Assembly (NCBI GenBank): GCA_028277115.1
Contig: JANQHG010000188.1
Location: 1 to 45,354 of the forward strand
DNA length: 45,354 nucleotides
Source: Azospirillaceae bacterium
GTDB lineage: Bacteria; Pseudomonadota; Alphaproteobacteria; Azospirillales; Azospirillaceae
Direction of reading: 5' to 3'
Every line of letters begins with the position of its first letter. Positions within the stretch are counted from its first letter, which is position 1. The notes under the pieces are model-generated. The model searched no databases, had not been told where the DNA came from, and worked only from the letters and a program-made list of their open reading frames with translations. Shown one piece after another: positions 20,581 to 28,227 of the stretch. Both the position numbers and the translations under genes were made by a program.

Positions 20581-21428
20581 TGCCCGCCGTAGGGCAGATG
20601 CGGATCGTAGACCGGACGATGCATCGGCCGCGCGCGCAGAACCCCGTTCTCCAGGTCGGCAAGCCGCGCCTCGGCGATCTCGACATAGGCCGGCACGATG
20701 TCGCAGCCAATCCCGCGCCGACCATGCCGGACCGCCGCGACCACGGTGGTGCCGACCCCCATATAGGGGTCGAGCACGCGGTCGCCGGGATCGGTCAGCG
20801 CCAGCACCAACCGCTCGACCAACTCGAGCGGGAACTGGCAAGGATGGATGGTCTTTTCGACGTGGTTGCACTTCACGTTCGGGAATATCCAGACATCCCC
20901 CGGGTTCTTGCCGAGCGGGTTGCCGGACAGGCTGCCGGCGTGCGGCCCCTTGAACGCCTTTTTATTCGGATACTTCTGGGGCACCCGAATGGCATCCAGG
21001 TTGAACCGGTAATCGTCGCCCTTGGTGTACCACGAGATCGTCTCGTAGCGACCGGACAGCCGGCGCGAGCAATGCAGGCCGTGTTCGAAATGCCAGACCA
21101 CCCGGTTGCGCAGCTTCAGCCCGGCCGACCGGAAAATCGGGTAGAGCAGCGTGTCGAGCGGTTGGATTTCGCCGTCGATGACATGATTGCCGACCTGCCA
21201 GCACAGCGAGCCGTCGTCGGCGAGCACGCGCAGGCACGCCTCGATCACCCGCCGTTGGCCGTCGAGATAGGCGTCGAGCGGCCGCCGGCGTTCGTAGCTC
21301 TTGCCGAGATTGTAGGGCGGCGAGGTCACGATCAGCCGGACCGACCGCGCCGGTAAGGTCGGCAGGAACGCGAGATTGTCCGCACAGACCACCGTTGCCG
21401 GCGCTCTAGGCTCGATGGTGACCGACAT
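20574..21428 (-). CDS. DNA methyltransferase, N4-cytosine/N6-adenine type, orphan
   Basis: The product is 284 residues. The catalytic motif TSPPYNLGK (35-43) precedes the SAM-binding motif DPYMGVGTTVVAAVRHGRRG (from about 218), so motif order is of the beta type. SPPY is commonest among N4-cytosine enzymes but also occurs in N6-adenine ones. The middle part, with WTKGDDYRF-like and DVWIFPNVK segments, is typical of small restriction-modification methylases. No restriction endonuclease, specificity subunit or vsr gene is adjacent, so it may be an orphan regulatory methylase or a relic. A 17-bp operator-like palindrome lies 20 nt upstream of the start. Confidence 0.9.
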   Translation of the reverse strand: MSVTIEPRAPATVVCADNLAFLPTLPARSVRLIVTSPPYNLGKSYERRRPLDAYLDGQRRVIEACLRVLADDGSLCWQVGNHVIDGEIQPLDTLLYPIFRSAGLKLRNRVVWHFEHGLHCSRRLSGRYETISWYTKGDDYRFNLDAIRVPQKYPNKKAFKGPHAGSLSGNPLGKNPGDVWIFPNVKCNHVEKTIHPCQFPLELVERLVLALTDPGDRVLDPYMGVGTTVVAAVRHGRRGIGCDIVPAYVEIAEARLADLENGVLRARPMHRPVYDPHLPYGGHR

Positions 21429-21448
21429 ACTGTCATCCCTGCGTTAAG

Positions 21449-21465
21449 ACCAACAACATGTTGGT
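21449..21465. promoter_or_regulatory. Palindrome upstream of the methyltransferase gene
   Basis: ACCAACA-ACA-TGTTGGT is a 7-bp inverted repeat with a 3-nt centre, 21-37 nt before the methyltransferase ATG. Size and place fit a dimeric repressor site, for example of a controller-type protein, but no such regulator is encoded next to it. Confidence 0.45.
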
Positions 21466-21520
21466 AGCGCACTGGGGACAGGCGGAGCAAGACGGTTGAC
21501 GGGGGCAGCGGCGAGTTCGG

Positions 21521-21678
21521 CCTGACGGCCGTTGCCAAGGGGGGCGCTGCCCCCTCGACCCCCGCAAGGGGGGACACCCCCCTTGACCCCACCCAATTGG
21601 CGGGGTCCAGGGGGCGCCCCCTGGTCGGGGGTGTCGGGGGGCGCCCCCCCTGACCTGGGGGCGTCAGCGCCCAAAGCC
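21521..21678. repeat. GC-rich dispersed repeat block, copy D (largest)
   Basis: About 155 nt consist of G and C runs in palindromic arrangement, including GGGGGGCGCTGCCCCC, CCCGCAAGGGGGG and CCAGGGGGCGCCCCCTGG. Its left part, inverted, aligns to 40660-40720 (CTTGCGGGGGT..GGGGGCAGCGCCCC..ACGGCCG..AGGCCG). Its right part, inverted, aligns to 1621-1665. It lies in the 263-nt gap between the methyltransferase start and the end of the CHASE2 gene. Confidence 0.75.
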
Positions 21679-21691
21679 GGCGCCGCCTGCG

Positions 21692-24600
21692 TCACCCCAC
21701 CCGAGCCTGGCCAAGAAAGCCGCCGGCACCGCTCGGCGGCAACGGCCGGCTGAACAGAAACCCCTGCCCATTCTCCACCCCAAGCGTCGCCAACCGCGCC
21801 GCCTGGTCTTCGGTCTCGATCCCTTCGGCCACCAGGTCGCGGCCAAGCGCGCGCGCCAACGCGACGATCGTGCGCACGACCTCGAACGCCTCGTTGGTCT
21901 CGGTCATCCGGATCACGAACGAGCGGTCGATCTTGAGCGTGTGAAACGGAAACCGGTGCAGATACGCCAGCGACGAATAGCCGGTGCCGAAGTCATCGAT
22001 CGACACCTTGACCCCGAGCCCGATGATCCGGCGAAGCGCTTCGGCGACCCGTTCCGGATGGTCCATCACCGTGCTCTCGGTGACCTCGAGCTTCAACAGC
22101 CCGGGCCCGATCCCGGCCGCCGTGGTCGCCTGGACCACATCGCGTTCCAGCCGGTCGATATCGGCGGCGAACTGGCGGCCTGAGATATTGACCGCGACCG
22201 GCACCACCGTGCCGTGGAGCCGCTGCCACGCCGCGATCTGGGTGCACGCGGCCGCGATTGCCCAGCGGCCCATTTCCTCGATCAGGCCGGTTTCCTCGGC
22301 CAGCGGGACGAAGTCGCCCGGCGACACCATGCCGCGTGCCGGATGTTCCCAGCGCATCAACGCCTCGAACCCGGCGAGCCGCCGGCGCGCCAGGTCGATG
22401 ATCGGCTGGTAGACCAGCCGCAGCTGGTCGCCTTCCTCGATCGCACAGCGCAGCTCGGTCGCAAGGTCAAACCGCCGCACCGCGCGCGCCTCGAGCGACG
22501 CCTCGAACCGCGCAGCGCGCGCCCCGCCCGCCTCTTTGGCGGCATGCACCGCGAGATCGGCGTTGCGCAGCACGGTCGCCGCCTCGGGCACCGGCGGTGC
22601 CGCCGCGACCAGGGGCGCCAGCGCCACCACCCCAAGGCTCGCGGCCAACACGACGTCGCGCCCGTCGATCGGCACCGGCTTGGCGATCAAGACCATCAGA
22701 TGATCGGTCATCGCGGCGACCGCGGCCGCATCGTCGTCGAGCCCCGGCATCAACACGGCGAACTCGTCGGCACTGAGCCGGGCGACGGTGTCGCCCGGGC
22801 CGGCGACCCGCTCGAGCCGGCGCGCGATCGCGATCAACACCCGGTCCCCGGCAGGCTGGCCGAGCCCGTCGTTGACCATCCGAAAGCCGTCGAGATTGAG
22901 CCGGATCAGCATGCCGTCCGAACGGCCGCCCGCGCGCACCAGCGCGCCCAGCACCTGGGTCAACCGGTCGGTCAGGAGCGCCCGATTTGCAAGACCGGTC
23001 AACCCGTCCTCGAACGCCTGGACGATCGCGTCCTTTTCGGCGCGTTTGCGAAAGGTGATGTCGGTCTGCGACCCGGCGATCCGCCGGGCCCGGCCGGTGT
23101 CGTCGCGCACCGCAAGCCCGCGCGCCAGCATCCAGCGCTCGCCGCCGTCGGGGTGGGTGACCCGATACTCGATCGCCAGCTGGTTGCTGGTGCCCGCGGT
23201 GTGGGCGGCGATCGCCGCCTCGACCGTGGTGCGGTCATCGCCGCGGATGCGTTCAAGCCAGTCGGCCGGCCGCGCCCGGACGGCCGGCGCGCCGTCGGTC
23301 GCCGGCGGCTCAAGCCCCATCATCGTGTACCAGCGCGGCGAGTAATAAACCTTGCCGGTCTCGAGGTCCCAATCCCACAGCCCGTCGTTGGCGCCGCGCG
23401 CCGCGAGCGCGTAGCGTTCCTCGCTGATCCGGAGCGCCTGTTCGGCGTGCCGGCGCTCGTCCTCTTCCGCGCGCACCCGCGCCCAATAGGCGATCCCGGT
23501 GTTGAGCCCGAGGGCCAGCGTCGGCACCACGAACCCGACCCAAAGCCCCCCGACCGTGAACAGAGCCGTGTTCGCCGCAGCCCAGGCCGCGAGCAGCGCG
23601 AAACCGCCCGGGATCACCCAGGCGGTCGCAAGCCCGCCCGCGATCGCCGCCGCCGCCGCGCCGAGCCCGACGACCAAGAGCAACTCGAGCCCGTCGACCC
23701 AATCGGGCCGCGCCAGATGGTCGCCGGTAACGATGCGCGCGAAGATCGAGGCGTTGCGCTCGACCCCCGGCAACCCGCTGGTGAACGGGGTCGCGAAGCT
23801 GTCGTCGATCCCGAGCACCGAAGCGCCGATCAAGACCGCCCGGTCGCGGAACAGCGCCGGGTCGAGCCCGCCCTCGATCAGGTCGATCAGGGAATAGGTC
23901 GGAAAGCTGCCGGCCGCCCCGTGATAGTTCACAAGATGGCGCATCCCGCCGTCGGTCGGCACGAACCGGTCGCCGAGCGCGATCCCGCGGCCGAGGTGGA
24001 GCACCATCTGGTCTGGGGCGAGGCCGAGATAGTGGCGCGCGGTCTCGAGCGACAGCGACGGGAAATAGTCCCAGTCATACGCGAACACCGGGAAGTCGTA
24101 GCGCAGCGTCGAGTCGCTGTCGAAGAGCACGCTGACATGGCCGAGCCCGGCGGCACCGGCGGCCAGGCCGGCCAAAGGCGTCAACGCGCCGGTCGGCCGC
24201 GGCAGCGCGACCTCGCCCCCGCCCGGCGGTTCGTGGAAGATCCGGATCGCCGCCCGCTGGGCCTCGGGCGTCAACGGGTCGACCGCGTCGGGGTCGGCGG
24301 CGGCATCGAAGGTGAAGGCGAACGGCACCACCACCCGACCGGACGCTGCGATCGCCTCGGCCAGACGCTGGTCGGCGCCGATCGACCGGTCGCCCGGCGC
24401 CGGCTCGGCGGCGGCATCGGGCGCCGGGTCGTCCCGGCCGGCCCCGGCCGGATCGCCCGGGTCCCCGGGCGCGTCGCCCGGTTGGTCTGCGCTTGCGGAC
24501 GCCGCCGCGACCGATCCGTCGGCGCCGTCCGCCGGTCGCTCCGCGTCGCCCCGCGGCCGCTCGGGCTCCAGCAGCAAGAGATCGAACGCGATCACCCGGG

Positions 24601-24928
24601 CGCCGGCCGCGGTCAAGCGATCGACCGCGGTCGCGAGGTGCCGGCGCGACACCGGCCATCGCCCGAGCCGGGCAATCGTGCGGTCGTCGATCATCACGAT
24701 TGCGGTCTCAGGCCCCGGCGCGGTCGGCCCGCGCAGCTGGAAGCGCAGGTTGAGGCTTTCGGCCTCGATGTTGCGAAGGAAGCCGATCCGGTCGGCAAAC
24801 GGCTGGAGCGCCAGCACCGCGACGGTCGCCGCCGCCGCCAGCCCCAGACGCCGCCGCCGGGCCGCACGGCGCCGCGCCGACACGGTGTCGGTCGGCGCGG
24901 CGGTCCGACGATCCCGGCGGCGCGGCAT
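21692..24928 (-). CDS. CHASE2-PAS-GGDEF-EAL protein, probable c-di-GMP phosphodiesterase
   Basis: The product is 1078 residues. An N-terminal membrane helix (about 27-45) leads into an extracytoplasmic CHASE2 sensor (about 50-395) with the typical FDLLLLEPERP and VLIGASVLGIDDSFATPF. Three membrane helices follow at about 400-475, then PAS (about 510-640), GGDEF (about 645-805) and EAL (about 820-1068). The GGDEF signature is changed to S719-A-D-E-F723, so cyclase activity is doubtful. The EAL domain looks intact: E855-A-L, NISGRQF, IDDFGTGYSSLAYL, KIDRSF and AEGIET. Net c-di-GMP breakdown is therefore predicted. The CHASE2 part carries an Asp/Ala/Pro-rich insert near 126-185. It starts 6 nt after the FecR-like gene and is probably co-expressed with it. 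Confidence 0.93.
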   Translation of the reverse strand: MPRRRDRRTAAPTDTVSARRRAARRRRLGLAAAATVAVLALQPFADRIGFLRNIEAESLNLRFQLRGPTAPGPETAIVMIDDRTIARLGRWPVSRRHLATAVDRLTAAGARVIAFDLLLLEPERPRGDAERPADGADGSVAAASASADQPGDAPGDPGDPAGAGRDDPAPDAAAEPAPGDRSIGADQRLAEAIAASGRVVVPFAFTFDAAADPDAVDPLTPEAQRAAIRIFHEPPGGGEVALPRPTGALTPLAGLAAGAAGLGHVSVLFDSDSTLRYDFPVFAYDWDYFPSLSLETARHYLGLAPDQMVLHLGRGIALGDRFVPTDGGMRHLVNYHGAAGSFPTYSLIDLIEGGLDPALFRDRAVLIGASVLGIDDSFATPFTSGLPGVERNASIFARIVTGDHLARPDWVDGLELLLVVGLGAAAAAIAGGLATAWVIPGGFALLAAWAAANTALFTVGGLWVGFVVPTLALGLNTGIAYWARVRAEEDERRHAEQALRISEERYALAARGANDGLWDWDLETGKVYYSPRWYTMMGLEPPATDGAPAVRARPADWLERIRGDDRTTVEAAIAAHTAGTSNQLAIEYRVTHPDGGERWMLARGLAVRDDTGRARRIAGSQTDITFRKRAEKDAIVQAFEDGLTGLANRALLTDRLTQVLGALVRAGGRSDGMLIRLNLDGFRMVNDGLGQPAGDRVLIAIARRLERVAGPGDTVARLSADEFAVLMPGLDDDAAAVAAMTDHLMVLIAKPVPIDGRDVVLAASLGVVALAPLVAAAPPVPEAATVLRNADLAVHAAKEAGGARAARFEASLEARAVRRFDLATELRCAIEEGDQLRLVYQPIIDLARRRLAGFEALMRWEHPARGMVSPGDFVPLAEETGLIEEMGRWAIAAACTQIAAWQRLHGTVVPVAVNISGRQFAADIDRLERDVVQATTAAGIGPGLLKLEVTESTVMDHPERVAEALRRIIGLGVKVSIDDFGTGYSSLAYLHRFPFHTLKIDRSFVIRMTETNEAFEVVRTIVALARALGRDLVAEGIETEDQAARLATLGVENGQGFLFSRPLPPSGAGGFLGQARVG

Positions 24929-24934
24929 CGACGT

Positions 24935-25657
24935 TTACTCGATCGCGGTGCGGTCGCGGAACGACGCGATCCGCTTGGCACCCCAAGGCATCGGTGCGGC
25001 CGGCGGTTGGTCGGCGTAGACGTCGGTGCCGCCGCCCGCGGTCAAGGTCACGGGCTCCGGGTAGCGCGGCGCGGTGTGGGCGACCTGGACCACGCCCTCG
25101 CCCACGAACACGGCGCAGTGATCGGTCGCGAGCTCGAACATCCAGCTGGTCGAGCGCACCGAGGCGACCGCGTTGATCAGCTCGACCCGGTACCGGCTCG
25201 GCCCCGGCACCGCGGCGACCACCGACCGGAAGATCCCGGCCAGCGCGTTCAGATCGACCGCGCGCCCCCCCGCGTCGTCGAGCCGGTAGTGCGCGATCTC
25301 GAAGCTGGTCTCGGACCCCAGCGACAGCACGCTGCCGTCGGCGAAGCGGATCTGGAGCCGGCCGCGCGGACCGGTCGCAACCACGTCGGATTCGTAGATC
25401 GGGCTGCCGACCTCGAGCACGGTCGCGCGTCCGTCCCGCGACACCGCGGCGACCCCGCGCAGCCGCGCGACCTCACCGACCCCGGTCGCCGCCGCGGCGA
25501 CCCCGAACGGCCCGGCCGCCGCACCAGCGACACAGAGGGCGAGCGCCGCGAGAGCGAGCGCCGCGCGCCATGGACCGGTGACGGTGCGCGGTGTCGAACC
25601 GCCCGCGCGCCGGGACGGCGCCGGGTCGCGGGTGGTCAGGGCATGGGCAGCGGTCAT
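24935..25657 (-). CDS. FecR-domain periplasmic protein
   Basis: The product is 240 residues with a signal or anchor segment near 29-56 (ALALAALALCVAGAAAG). A FecR-type domain follows: VGSPIYESDVVATGPRGRLQ, FADGSVLSLGSETSFEI and INAVASVRSTSWMFE. FecR-like proteins of this kind are often encoded next to CHASE2-domain signalling proteins, and here the two genes are 6 nt apart. A joint sensing role in the periplasm is likely; the signal is unknown. GGGAGA about 7 nt upstream supports the start. The true iron-dicitrate FecR with its sigma factor is not present. Confidence 0.88.
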   Translation of the reverse strand: MTAAHALTTRDPAPSRRAGGSTPRTVTGPWRAALALAALALCVAGAAAGPFGVAAAATGVGEVARLRGVAAVSRDGRATVLEVGSPIYESDVVATGPRGRLQIRFADGSVLSLGSETSFEIAHYRLDDAGGRAVDLNALAGIFRSVVAAVPGPSRYRVELINAVASVRSTSWMFELATDHCAVFVGEGVVQVAHTAPRYPEPVTLTAGGGTDVYADQPPAAPMPWGAKRIASFRDRTAIE

Positions 25658-25723
25658 GGCACTGGTCTCCCAAGTCAGCGGTGCGGCATTTCGGAGGGCA
25701 CGCCCCCGAGACCCGCCGATCTG

Positions 25724-26524
25724 TCACGACGGCCGGGCCGCAGACGGCACCGGCAGTTGCCCGAAGATGTGGGTGCGCCACCAGTGCCGAGTTGCCTCGG
25801 GTCCGAACAACAAGGTGTGAACGGCGGCGGAAACCGCAACCATGAACAAGCCAGAAAACAACACGTCACTTAAAAAATGCGCACCCATCGCCATCCGTAA
25901 AAACCCACCAAACAGACCGGCCGCAAGGCCGACGAAAAACACCGTCTTGCGCCGTCGCCTGACAATGTATGCAAAGCTATGCAGGTAAAACATGATTGAC
26001 GAATCGCCCGAAACGAATGAGCAATTGGTCTCGCATTGATCAGCGATCACGAACGGCGGGGTGAAGCGGGCGGTGCCGCCGAATTCTTCGACCTGTTTGG
26101 GACGGGCCCGGTCCCAGCCGTTCTTGAACACGACGTTGGCGACCAGGCCGGGGCCGAGCGCGAGCGCGAGCGCCAGAAACGCCCACTGCCGCACCCCGAG
26201 GCCGAGGCACGGCCGAAGCCGCACGATCGCCGCGATCAAGCCGGCGAGCAGGGCGACCGCGAGCAGGCGGGACAGGAGCTGGATGGCCTCGTGCAGCGCG
26301 TCGGCGACCGGGTCGTCGCCGAGCCAGAACTGGTTGCCGTCGGCCGGACCGCTCGGGTCGTAAAACAGCCCGGCCGCCCATAGGTCGATCCACGGCACGA
26401 TCATCAAGCCGAGCGCGACCGCGACGACCAGACGGCCGAGCGCGACCGGCCGCGCCCAGCGCCATCCGCGGATCGCCCGCGACCGGTAGGTTTCGATCGG
26501 ACTGACAGGATCGGGATCATACAT
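25724..26524 (-). CDS. PAP2-family membrane phosphatase
   Basis: The product is 266 residues with about six membrane helices. The phosphatase motifs are visible: KNGWDRARP (KX6RP), CSFVSGDSS in place of the usual PSGH block, and RMAMGAHFLSDV (RX5HX3D). The family removes phosphate from lipid pyrophosphates, phosphatidate or lipid A. The SFVSG variant is common in alphaproteobacterial members related to lipid A phosphatases. GDSS lacks the general-acid His of PSGH, so activity should be judged with care. The start at 26524 has no strong ribosome-binding site. It lies 66 nt upstream of the FecR gene in the same direction. Confidence 0.9.
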   Translation of the reverse strand: MYDPDPVSPIETYRSRAIRGWRWARPVALGRLVVAVALGLMIVPWIDLWAAGLFYDPSGPADGNQFWLGDDPVADALHEAIQLLSRLLAVALLAGLIAAIVRLRPCLGLGVRQWAFLALALALGPGLVANVVFKNGWDRARPKQVEEFGGTARFTPPFVIADQCETNCSFVSGDSSIMFYLHSFAYIVRRRRKTVFFVGLAAGLFGGFLRMAMGAHFLSDVLFSGLFMVAVSAAVHTLLFGPEATRHWWRTHIFGQLPVPSAARPS

Positions 26525-26752
26525 GGGTCAGGACGGCGCTGGTCGGGGCGGCGCTGGGCGGCGCAGGACTTTGCGGACCCAGGGCGCCGCGGCTTGCCGG
26601 TGCCCAACGCGGCGTTCCCGCGCCCGGCGGCCGACCTCGTCCATACCTGATCGCGCGACCGGATTCAGCCCCCGCGAGCGGCACCGACAGCAGATTTATG
26701 GGATCGCCGGATGCGCGGGGCCGACCGTCCGCAATCGGCGCCGAGCCAATGC

Positions 26753-26797
26753 GCGCAACGTCGGGGCGCGCAACGTCGGGGCGCGCAACGTCGGGGC
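26753..26797. repeat. 15-bp tandem repeat, three exact units
   Basis: GCGCAACGTCGGGGC is repeated three times without gaps in the 281-nt space between the MarR gene and the PAP2 gene. Nothing else of note was seen in that space. Confidence 0.9.
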
Positions 26798-26805
26798 GAC
26801 GCGCC

Positions 26806-27438
26806 TCAATCGGCGCTATCGACCCCAACCGCCTCCTTGCTGCGCCGGGTTCGGGGACCACCCTTGAGCCGTCCGGGGGCGGTGCGGCTCCGCGGCGGCG
26901 CCACCGCCACGGGGCCCGGCCCGGCGTCCGGCTCGTCGGCCTCGGGCGGCCCGTCGGCGTCGGTGTCGGCCGCGCCGCGGTCCCCGGTATCATGATCGAA
27001 CCGATCGGGCTCGGGCCGGTGCATCTGGAACAGGCCGTACAAGAGGTCTTCCATCGCGGTCGCCAGCGTTTCGCGCTGAACCGCCGGCATTCGGTCGATC
27101 GCCGCCGCGACCGCGCGCCGCGGGTCGCTCTCCAGCAGCGTCCGCCCGCGGTTGGTCACCGCAATCAGGTCGGCCCGCCGGCTGAGGGGGTTGGCCGCCC
27201 GCGCCAGCAGCCCCTTGTCTACGAGCGTGCGCACCGTCCGCGCCACCGGGCCGAGGCTCATGCCCTGAAACCGCGCAAGCCCCGCCGTGGTCCGCGCCGA
27301 CGCCGGCGCCTCCGAAAAGAATCGGAGCGCGGTCCATTGAGCCGGATAAAGACCTTCGGCATAGCCGGCAGAATGGGTCAGGCGTGACACCTGTTCGATG
27401 AGCGCTGCGATGCCGGTCGAGGATACGCGCCTGTGCAT
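26806..27438 (-). CDS. MarR-family transcriptional regulator
   Basis: The product is 210 residues. Residues about 15-140 form the winged-helix dimer. YPAQWTALRFFSE is helix 1-2, LARFQGMSLGPVARTVRTLV is the recognition region, and GLLARAANPLSRRADLIAVT then GRTLLES is the wing. A low-complexity, charged C-terminal tail of ~60 residues is not usual for MarR and is probably disordered. The ligand is unknown. No divergent target gene is directly adjacent: the next plus-strand gene starts about 790 nt away. The ATG at 27438 lacks a strong ribosome-binding site. Confidence 0.88.
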   Translation of the reverse strand: MHRRVSSTGIAALIEQVSRLTHSAGYAEGLYPAQWTALRFFSEAPASARTTAGLARFQGMSLGPVARTVRTLVDKGLLARAANPLSRRADLIAVTNRGRTLLESDPRRAVAAAIDRMPAVQRETLATAMEDLLYGLFQMHRPEPDRFDHDTGDRGAADTDADGPPEADEPDAGPGPVAVAPPRSRTAPGRLKGGPRTRRSKEAVGVDSAD

Positions 27439-28227
27439 TGCAATGATCCGGTCTTAATCGAAGGTCGGCAGGCGACCCGTCACGCCACACATGCGGCAAG
27501 GGCAGATTTCAGTGAACGGACGACGAAACAACCATCAAATGTACCAACACCCAGGTTCGGACACCCCTTTGTGGCATGCCGATCCGGCAATGCCGCCCCG
27601 CTCACCGCGCTGGTCACGCCCGTCATTCGGGCGTCGCCCCCACCACTATCGCCAATGATGCGATCGGAGGCAAGGAGATCACCCGGAACTGCCCACTTTC
27701 GTTCACGCGTTCCTTGCCCTGTCATCGACGGTTCGGCTCACTCGTCTCGCCGTGGCAGCGCACGCGCGGCAGCCCCGACCAAGCACCCGCGGCGATCCGT
27801 GCTGCCCAGTGAACGCTCCCGGTTCGCCGGCCACGATTGGCGGGTGATCTCAGTCCAAAGTGTGCCAGACTTGGCACCCAGGCCGCAAGCCCGGTGTCGC
27901 TGCAACCGGGATCCGGCACGATCAAGGATATCGTGATCCGTGAACCATGGACGCCATCACGATGATGCGGAGCAGACGCCACGAACGACATCGCGGCTGT
28001 CGTGATCTCGCTCAATCCGGTCGCCACTCTTGAAGTCATCCGTTGCCAGTCTTTGATTAATCTTAGCGGGTCGCGCGGAGCGGGGGGCGCCTTGGGGACC
28101 GCGGTCGCTCATCCTCTTGACCCGACCTCTTGACCCGACGCCCCGACACCGGGGAAGCTGGCGTGACCTGGGTCAGCGCTCACGAAAACGGACGGCGGGC
28201 GCGGCGCGGCGACGGAGCCTTCAAGAC
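27439..28227. other. Gene-poor stretch between the MarR and penicillin-binding protein genes
   Basis: Short open frames here show no recognisable family. The only structure noted is an 8-bp inverted repeat, ATCGTGAT (27930-27937) and ATCACGAT (27956-27963). The two genes diverge from this space, so it must hold both promoters. Confidence 0.5.

Noticed and set aside
27480-28039. Open frames of 80-167 codons between the MarR and penicillin-binding protein genes
   Set aside because: They overlap one another on both strands, have shadow-like composition, and match nothing recognisable.
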